A stretch of DNA of 64,000 nt from AV40 sp963817335 (GTDB taxonomy: Bacteria; Verrucomicrobiota; Verrucomicrobiia; Chthoniobacterales; UBA10450): contig CAWFNX010000005.1 in assembly GCA_963817335.1 (NCBI GenBank), forward strand, positions 1,612,001 to 1,676,000, written 5' to 3'. Made by a program: the position numbers and the translations under genes. Position 1 is the stretch's first letter. The number at the start of each line of letters is the position of its first letter. The notes under the pieces are model-generated. The model saw only the letters and a program-made list of their open reading frames with translations. It did no database searches and had not been told where the DNA came from. Positions 58,386-64,000 of this stretch are shown piece after piece.

Positions 58386-59057
58386 GTGGCACCTCTACCA
58401 TTCATCACCTTTGAAGGATCGGAAGGCTGTGGGAAATCGACCCAGGTGAAACGCTTGACCGCCCGGCTCGAGAAGGCAGGCGTGCGGTGTCTGATTACCC
58501 GCGAACCCGGTGGCACCGCGATTGGCGAATCGATCCGCGAACTTTTACAATTTGCGCCTCAAAGCGCGAGCATGACGCCTGAGACCGAGGTGCTTCTCTT
58601 CGAAGCCAGCCGCGCTCAACTGGTCCGAGAAGTGATCAAGCCAGCGTTGAAAAGCGGAATCTGCGTCATCGCCGATCGTTTCTTCGATTCGACCACGGTA
58701 TATCAAGGCGTGGCTCGCAAGCTGGACGTGAAAATGATCAGGGAGCTGAACGCCTTTGCCGTCGGTGATTGCATGCCGGACATTACTTTTTTCCTCGATG
58801 TCGATTTAAAAACCGCCCGTGCGCGCATGAAAGGTCCGCGTCGGCCCGATCGAATGGAGATGCAACCAGACGACTTTTATGAACGAGTGATCGACGGTTA
58901 TCGCGAGCTCGCGAGGAACGAACCGAAGCGGTTTGTGCGAATCGACGGATCGCAAACTCCGGACGAGATAGAGAGCGAGATTTGGAAAACGATCACGTCG
59001 CGTTTTCCTGACCTCGCGGTGAAATCGAACCTCAAACATCGAACATCAAACATCTGA
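58386..59057 (+). CDS. tmk: Thymidylate kinase
   Basis: This 223-residue protein has the P-loop FEGSEGCGKST near its start, the DRX motif DRFFDSTTVYQG (about residue 98) and the substrate region TREPGGTAIGE. It phosphorylates dTMP to dTDP. The frame is open far upstream, but homology begins at the GTG at 58386, which I take as start; no good ATG precedes the P-loop. The last residues (NLKHRTSNI) are encoded by a 7-bp tandem repeat (59033-59053) and are not conserved. It is followed directly by holB, a common pairing. Confidence 0.9.
   Translation: MAPLPFITFEGSEGCGKSTQVKRLTARLEKAGVRCLITREPGGTAIGESIRELLQFAPQSASMTPETEVLLFEASRAQLVREVIKPALKSGICVIADRFFDSTTVYQGVARKLDVKMIRELNAFAVGDCMPDITFFLDVDLKTARARMKGPRRPDRMEMQPDDFYERVIDGYRELARNEPKRFVRIDGSQTPDEIESEIWKTITSRFPDLAVKSNLKHRTSNI
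59033..59053. repeat. Heptamer tandem repeat (CRAACAT)3
   Basis: Units CAAACAT, CGAACAT and CAAACAT encode the C-terminal residues of thymidylate kinase and end just before its stop. Confidence 0.65.
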
Positions 59058-59058
59058 G

Positions 59059-60030
59059 ATGGCCTTTTCCAAGAAAACAGCGATCGGATTCTTGCGACGC
59101 GCCCACGAGAATAATCGACTCGGGCACGCCTATCTGATTTCCGGACCGGTCGGCAGCGGCAAACGCGAAGTCGCGGCGAATGTGGCGAGCGCGGTCAATG
59201 GAACCGAAGTCGCGGCGGTATTTTCTTCCGGGGCGCGTGAAATTTTTGTGGCGGAGCCGGAATCGAAGTCGCGAAGAATTTTGATCGAGCAGATCCGCGA
59301 GCTGGAGCACGGCTTGCAAATGCGCAGCGGTGAAGGTCGCCGAAAAGTCGCGATCATTGCCGAGGCCGATCGTTTGCAACCGCAAGCCGCCAACGCGTTC
59401 CTGAAAACACTGGAGGAACCGCCGGCAAATTCGCTTCTGCTTTTGTTAAGCGCGCTCCCGGAAGCTTTGCCGGACACGATCGTGTCTCGTTGCATTTCGA
59501 TTCCGCTGGCATCCAATGGTCAGGAAGTTGAATTGCCGGAACGACGCGAACTGGTAGAACTTCTCCGCGGGGCGGCCCGTGAAAAACCCTGGGGCATTCA
59601 ACAAGCTTATCGATTGCAGCAGGGCCTACATGCGCTGCTCGGCAAAATTCGCGAGCAAATTAAGAGCGAGAACGAGAAAGCATTGGAAAGCGAGGAAGCG
59701 CGATATCGCAACGCGACCGACGGCGCCTGGTTGGAAGACCGCGAGGAATACTACAAGGCGTTGACCGAAAGTCTCTACATCCAGCGTCGCGCGACGTTGA
59801 TTGAAGTCCTTCTCGAATTTTGGTCAGACGTTCTTCGCGCCTGCACCAATGTCGAACGCCGCAATCTGTCGACCGCGAAAAAGGAAACCGCGTCGTTGGC
59901 GGAACGTTTTACTGTGTCCGACGTCTTGCGCCGGATCCAGCGTTTGGAGGGATTGCGCGACAATCTCGGCCGGAACATTCAGGAAGCGCTCGCCTTTGAA
60001 GTCGCGTTTCTGGAAGTGTTTGGTTCGTGA
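59059..60030 (+). CDS. holB: DNA polymerase III delta-prime subunit
   Basis: This 323-residue clamp-loader-type protein has a P-loop (HAYLISGPVGSGKREVAAN), the conserved IIAEADRLQPQAANAFLKTL followed by EEPPANSLLLLL, and the SRC-type motif SRCISIPL. The zinc-binding Cys cluster of some delta-prime/tau proteins is not present. Delta-prime is part of the complex that loads the sliding clamp. It begins 1 bp after the tmk stop, so they are co-translated. Confidence 0.88.
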   Translation: MAFSKKTAIGFLRRAHENNRLGHAYLISGPVGSGKREVAANVASAVNGTEVAAVFSSGAREIFVAEPESKSRRILIEQIRELEHGLQMRSGEGRRKVAIIAEADRLQPQAANAFLKTLEEPPANSLLLLLSALPEALPDTIVSRCISIPLASNGQEVELPERRELVELLRGAAREKPWGIQQAYRLQQGLHALLGKIREQIKSENEKALESEEARYRNATDGAWLEDREEYYKALTESLYIQRRATLIEVLLEFWSDVLRACTNVERRNLSTAKKETASLAERFTVSDVLRRIQRLEGLRDNLGRNIQEALAFEVAFLEVFGS

Positions 60031-60077
60031 TCCTGCGTTGACAGTTTTCCACGGCCGCGGAGGATTGCAGCTTAACG

Positions 60078-60821
60078 ATGAGATTTGAGAATCAGAATGC
60101 GATCGTGACCGGCGCCGGGCGGGGCATTGGGCACGCCATCGCAGTCCGGCTTGCCGCTGAAGGCGCGCGCGTCGCTTGTATCAGCCGAAGCGAGGAAAAT
60201 GCGAAACGCACTGCCGACGAATTAAACGTTCTGCGCGCCGATTCCGCGAAGCATTATGCGGTGGACGTTGCTGACCACGCTGCCGTCCAAGAAGTCGGCG
60301 CTCAAATCCTACAGGATTTCACCAAGATCGATGTTTTGGTGAACAACGCGGGCGTAACCCGTGACGGCCTCGCAATGCGGATGTCGGTTGAAGATTGGGA
60401 TGCCGTGATCAACACGAACTTGCGCGGCGCGTTCAGTTTCACCCAATCGATTATTCGCGCGATGATCAAGCAGCGAAGCGGCCGTATTATTAACATCGCG
60501 TCGGTGATTGGTTTGATCGGCAATGCCGGACAAACAAATTATGCCGCGAGCAAGGCCGGCCTTATCGGTTTCACAAAATCTCTAGCGCGCGAGCTGGCCA
60601 GCCGCAGTATTACGGTCAACGCAGTCGCGCCCGGATTTATCACGACCGATATGACCGCCGGGTTGTCCGACGAAATCAAAAAGACAATTCAGTCACAGAT
60701 TCCACTCGGCAAAACGGGAACGTCCGAGGATGTGGCGAACGCAGTCGCATTTCTGGCGTCGGCCGAAGCCAATTACATCACCGGTCAGGTCTTGTGCGTC
60801 GACGGTGGAATGGTGATGTGA
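60078..60821 (+). CDS. fabG: 3-oxoacyl-ACP reductase
   Basis: This 247-residue short-chain dehydrogenase has the NADP motif TGAGRGIGHAIA, NNAGVTRD, and the catalytic Ser-Tyr-Lys in IASVIGLIGNAGQTNYAASK. The C-terminus EANYITGQVLCVDGGMVM is the typical FabG end. It reduces 3-oxoacyl-ACP in fatty acid elongation. It follows holB by 47 bp in the same direction. Other SDR activities are possible, but the length and motif spacing are those of FabG. Confidence 0.9.
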   Translation: MRFENQNAIVTGAGRGIGHAIAVRLAAEGARVACISRSEENAKRTADELNVLRADSAKHYAVDVADHAAVQEVGAQILQDFTKIDVLVNNAGVTRDGLAMRMSVEDWDAVINTNLRGAFSFTQSIIRAMIKQRSGRIINIASVIGLIGNAGQTNYAASKAGLIGFTKSLARELASRSITVNAVAPGFITTDMTAGLSDEIKKTIQSQIPLGKTGTSEDVANAVAFLASAEANYITGQVLCVDGGMVM

Positions 60822-60828
60822 GGTCTCT

Positions 60829-60890
60829 GTAGCGGCGGTCTCTGACCGTCGAATCGTTTGGTCCGTCGGCGCTCGGAGAGCGCCGCTACA
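60829..60890. repeat. Intergenic inverted repeat with TGTAGCGGCG/CGCCGCTACA ends
   Basis: Perfect 10-bp outer arms TGTAGCGGCG and CGCCGCTACA enclose smaller complementary segments. It lies between convergent fabG and the TolB/TPR gene and could terminate both. Confidence 0.75.
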
Positions 60891-60900
60891 ATTCAACTCA

Positions 60901-62931
60901 TTATTGGTCCGGCTCAGTGGTCATGCGCGCGACCAAAGAATCAAAGCGCGGATCGCCGCGCAACGAGTCCCATTCCGGATGCAACTTTAACAGGCCGTAA
61001 CTCAGGTTGCTTGGGATTCGCGCAACCTTTGTCAGTTGTTCGATTGCGCGATCTTTTTCCCCGGCCCAGGCGTAGATCAACGCGAGATTGACCATCAATT
61101 CCGCGCCGTCAACTACGTCCTGCTTTAGCGGCGTTAGCTGGCAGGCGCGCTCGCCTTCGCGGATCGCCTCGTTTTTACGGCCAAGGGCGGCGTCGATTAA
61201 CCCAAGAACGCCAAGACCGGCCGCGTAATCCGGTTGTTGGTGCACGATTTTTTCCTGTTCGATTCGGGCCCGATCAAACGCAGCTTCTGCGCGCGCTTTG
61301 TCCCCGAAGCACCGCGCAACCAGGCCTTCGGTAAATCCCGGTGGCGTGGCGAAGAAGAAGATTAACTCGCCGGGCGTGATTGCAGTGATGGCGCGTTCCG
61401 CGGCCGCGCGGTTACGATCGCATAGCGCCTGATCGAAAAGACCCGCTGGAAACTCATCGGCTGTTTTGGGATCTTGCTTCAACAGTCGGCCAATCGTTTC
61501 CCGCAGATTGTGCGTATCGGCGCTTTCATCCAGGTCGATCCGGGCGCGAGATACTGGAATACTCTTGTCCTCGGGCGCGACGATCATGGCGCGATCGTAG
61601 ATCGTTCGTTCTTTGGAATAACGCCGCAACACGTGGTAGCTGGCCGCCAATTGTTGCAAATGAAAGAGATTGCTTGGATCAAGGTCGACTGCGCGTTGAA
61701 GTTCTTCGGTTGATCGTTGCCATCGTCCCTGCCGGCGGTCGATCGAGCCGGCGAGACTGAAAATGTTCGCATCGTTGGGCAAACTACGTTGAGCGAGCTG
61801 GAGCTCCCGGCGGGCGCGATCGTAGTCCCGCAGGCCCTGGAACAAATAAAGGCCGCGCGCAAAATGGACATCGTCTGAATCCGGCTGAATCAGTTCGGCT
61901 TTTTGAATTGCAGCATCGGCCAGCGCCAGACGCTCGGATGTGTGATCGATCTCCAACCAATAAAGCACGACGTGGGCTTGACTGGCCCGGCAGTATGCTA
62001 GAAGAAAATTCGGATCCAGCGCAGTCGCTTTCTCGAATAAGTCCAAGGCTTCCGTCAATTTTTCTTTCGCATGGCTGTAGTCGGCCACGACTTCGGCAAG
62101 GAGTTTATTTCCGCGAAGGTAAAGATCATGCGCCGCAAGGTTCTGAGTTGGTGCGCGCCCGATTGCCGCCTTTTCCGCAGGGGAAAGTCGAACCTTGAGT
62201 TGATCGGCAATCGCCTGCGCGATTCGAGTTTGAATTCCGAAAACGTCGGTCAGTTCGCCGTCGAAGTGTTCAGCCCACAAATGGGTGTCGTTACGGGCAT
62301 CGATTAACTGCGCGGTAACGCGAACTTTGCTCCCGGCGCGTTGCACGCTGCCTTCCAGGATGTGCGCAACACCGAGAGCTTTTGCAATCTCGCGGATGTT
62401 TCGGGATGCATTAGCGCGGTATTGCTGCACGCTGGTCCGGCTGATCACCTTGAGATCTGCGATCTTCGCCAGGTCGGTAAGAATCTCATCCTGCATCCCG
62501 TCTGCGAAAAACGCGTTCTCTTCTTCCTTGCTCAAATTCGCGAATGGAAGCACGGCGATACTTTTTTCGGGCGCTTTTGCATTCTCACCAGAAGGGGCAA
62601 CGCGCCCCGAGGGATGATAGAAAATAAGAAATCCGAGGGCGACGGCGATCGCTGGAAGCAGAGCTATCGCGGCAAGAACAAACCGTCGCCTTTGGGATTC
62701 GCTGACCGGGCCGCCCGCTACCAGCGAGCGTTCCTGCTTCCATCCGACAAGCAGCGCTACAACAAAACCAAGAAAGATCGTCCCGATGAGCGCTTTCATT
62801 ATCCATCGGGGCGCCTCCAACGAGGAAAGAACAAGTGACGACACTTGCAGGGTGAGCCAGGCCGCGACGCCGTATCCGACGGCAGTTCGGTACATCCGCC
62901 GGTCTTTGAATTCCTTGAGCGAAAGCTGCAT
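60901..62931 (-). CDS. Membrane-anchored TolB-N/TPR protein
   Basis: This 676-residue protein has two membrane segments at about 18-35 and 42-62, plus a third near 85-105. A TolB-N/FlgO-type domain follows at about 125-250 (SIAVLPFANLSKEEENAFFA, EILTDLAKIADLKVISRTSV and EGSVQRAGSKVRVTAQLIDA). TPR repeats span about 270-660. This combination commonly follows a winged-helix or cyclase domain in signalling proteins, but none is present here. A scaffold or sensor role at the membrane is likely; no ligand can be named. Confidence 0.85.
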   Translation of the reverse strand: MQLSLKEFKDRRMYRTAVGYGVAAWLTLQVSSLVLSSLEAPRWIMKALIGTIFLGFVVALLVGWKQERSLVAGGPVSESQRRRFVLAAIALLPAIAVALGFLIFYHPSGRVAPSGENAKAPEKSIAVLPFANLSKEEENAFFADGMQDEILTDLAKIADLKVISRTSVQQYRANASRNIREIAKALGVAHILEGSVQRAGSKVRVTAQLIDARNDTHLWAEHFDGELTDVFGIQTRIAQAIADQLKVRLSPAEKAAIGRAPTQNLAAHDLYLRGNKLLAEVVADYSHAKEKLTEALDLFEKATALDPNFLLAYCRASQAHVVLYWLEIDHTSERLALADAAIQKAELIQPDSDDVHFARGLYLFQGLRDYDRARRELQLAQRSLPNDANIFSLAGSIDRRQGRWQRSTEELQRAVDLDPSNLFHLQQLAASYHVLRRYSKERTIYDRAMIVAPEDKSIPVSRARIDLDESADTHNLRETIGRLLKQDPKTADEFPAGLFDQALCDRNRAAAERAITAITPGELIFFFATPPGFTEGLVARCFGDKARAEAAFDRARIEQEKIVHQQPDYAAGLGVLGLIDAALGRKNEAIREGERACQLTPLKQDVVDGAELMVNLALIYAWAGEKDRAIEQLTKVARIPSNLSYGLLKLHPEWDSLRGDPRFDSLVARMTTEPDQ

Positions 62932-63040
62932 CCGGAAGTCTCAGCGGACGTTTAATTGCTAGTCTCAGCCGGCGCAAGTTTCATTGCGCAGCCAGAGTCT
63001 CGTCGAGATTTTGGTCCCGCGCGAAAAAAGCGATCGAATC

Positions 63041-64000
63041 TCAGGCAGCCGCTTCCGCGCGCTGCGTCGACCGACTGGCTGTCGACGGCTCAAAACCGAA
63101 TCGCTCGCAGTAATTGGCAAAGCCGTTGGTGCCCTTCAATTGAAAATAGGCAGCATTGTAACGATGCACGCCGTTGCTCCGCGAATTTTGTTCGGCCAAG
63201 GTCGTGCACATTGCTTGTTCGACTTGAGGTCGGAGTTTCCAGCCGAAATGCTCGTAAATGCGCTGGGTGGCAACAATCGGATCGCGTCGAACGTCGTCGT
63301 AGTACACATCGCACACCCGGTCTGCCGGTAACTGATCGCGCATCTGCAGAAAAGTCTTCAGCGCGTCCGCCCAATAAACCATCGCATCTTGTCCAACCTG
63401 AATCGGATCGACCGAATCGCTGAAGACGCGCCGCAGGATCGTGACCAAACTTGAAACCGATGCGACCGCGTCGATCGGGTCTCGGTGCAGCTGCACGAAT
63501 TTTGCGTCGGGATAAATCGACAGAAGTGCCGGAGCGAAGAACATGTGGGCGGGCGCCTTTAAAATCCAGCGCTCAGCGGATCGACGGAATTGCAGATGTT
63601 GCAGAAAACGGCGATGGAATTGGTAGCCGGGCCGAAGGTCCTGCCGGAAAAACCAAGCCCGATATGACGGAATGTTATACATCGTATCGAATTGGTCGCT
63701 CAGGAACGTCGGGCTGATCAGGGAAACGCATTCCTGCGGCAGGTCGGCGCCGGTTGCGTGAACGCTTTCGAAAGTTGGCGCCAGCCAGCGCAACATTTTC
63801 AGGTCGCGATTCGCGCTGCGAATGCGCTTTTGTCGATCTTGAGCGTCCGACGGCGAGGGCGACATGATCTCCCAGGTCAACGGAACCCGGTGCGCCGGGT
63901 CCGCTGCCAGCAAGGTGTGGAGAAGCGTTGTGCCGCTTCGGGGAAGACCAAGGATGAATACGGGCTCGCGGATTTCTTGTTTGGCGATCTCCGGATAACG
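63041..64000 (-). CDS. Sulfotransferase family protein, 5' end outside the window
   Basis: The minus frame is open from 64000 to 63041 (319 codons) and the start lies beyond the window edge. Near the edge it encodes FILGLPRSGTTLLHTLLAAD, the 5'-phosphosulfate-binding P-loop of Sulfotransfer_3 proteins. Further on, DAKFVQLHRDPIDAVASVSS is the 3'-phosphate-binding region. The enzyme would move sulfate from PAPS to an alcohol or amine acceptor, probably in the cytosol. The acceptor is unknown. The C-terminus is Ala/Arg-rich and poorly ordered. Confidence 0.88.
   Translation of the reverse strand, partial: RYPEIAKQEIREPVFILGLPRSGTTLLHTLLAADPAHRVPLTWEIMSPSPSDAQDRQKRIRSANRDLKMLRWLAPTFESVHATGADLPQECVSLISPTFLSDQFDTMYNIPSYRAWFFRQDLRPGYQFHRRFLQHLQFRRSAERWILKAPAHMFFAPALLSIYPDAKFVQLHRDPIDAVASVSSLVTILRRVFSDSVDPIQVGQDAMVYWADALKTFLQMRDQLPADRVCDVYYDDVRRDPIVATQRIYEHFGWKLRPQVEQAMCTTLAEQNSRSNGVHRYNAAYFQLKGTNGFANYCERFGFEPSTASRSTQRAEAAA

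Overview
The window looks like a soil-type Verrucomicrobiota chromosome (roughly 57% GC). This is inferred from gene content: a complete MoxR/Bat aerotolerance operon, an ECF sigma factor of the kind common in Planctomycetes and Verrucomicrobia sitting beside a Ser/Thr kinase, a ClpX-like ATPase, and many short intergenic palindromes. No 16S rRNA is present, so the assignment is tentative.

Layout. Positions 1-9600 (minus strand): a moxR-DUF58-batA-batB/C-batD-batE operon followed by a truncated conserved gene. 9743-12470 (minus): der, pgsA and a DJ-1/PfpI protein. 12912-15205 (plus): a secreted protein of unknown function and a lipoprotein amidase. 15222-30220: a biosynthetic gene cluster. 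It holds a single-module, highly reducing type I polyketide synthase (KS-AT-DH-MT-psiKR-ER-KR-ACP), a free-standing condensation domain, a fatty-acid desaturase, and a Lol-like ABC transporter with a LolA-like periplasmic protein, with a divergent asparagine synthetase. 30249-31944: a TPR protein and a small secreted protein.

32359-40271 is an integrated element next to tRNA-Leu(UAA), bounded by a 66-bp direct repeat that contains the 5' half of the tRNA. Its integrase is frameshifted. Its cargo is a cupin and a compact signalling cassette: two tandem sigma-54 promoters, a Fis-type response regulator, a zinc-ribbon Ser/Thr kinase, an ECF sigma factor, a stand-alone receiver, a 64-residue protein, a DUF6569 (ARPP-1-like) protein and an unknown protein. 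The last four are translationally coupled. This cassette is the best candidate here for an undescribed system.

40364-64000: an FMN reductase; a giant secreted 14-repeat protein with a Pro-Thr stalk; a ClpX-like AAA+ protein without zinc finger; a membrane protein with a degenerate cyclase domain; recR; an MscS channel; a glycogen debranching enzyme with treZ; a membrane protein; a PHP-glycosyltransferase fusion with a DUF2334 deacetylase; an EVE protein; tmk-holB-fabG; a TolB/TPR membrane protein; and a truncated sulfotransferase.

Two genome-scale signals cut across the genes. The 9-mer TCGTTAGGC occurs 13 times on both strands, in several reading frames, often at the cost of rare codons. 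Families of short palindromes and 6-8 bp tandem repeats sit at gene junctions, and some have been captured into coding sequence.
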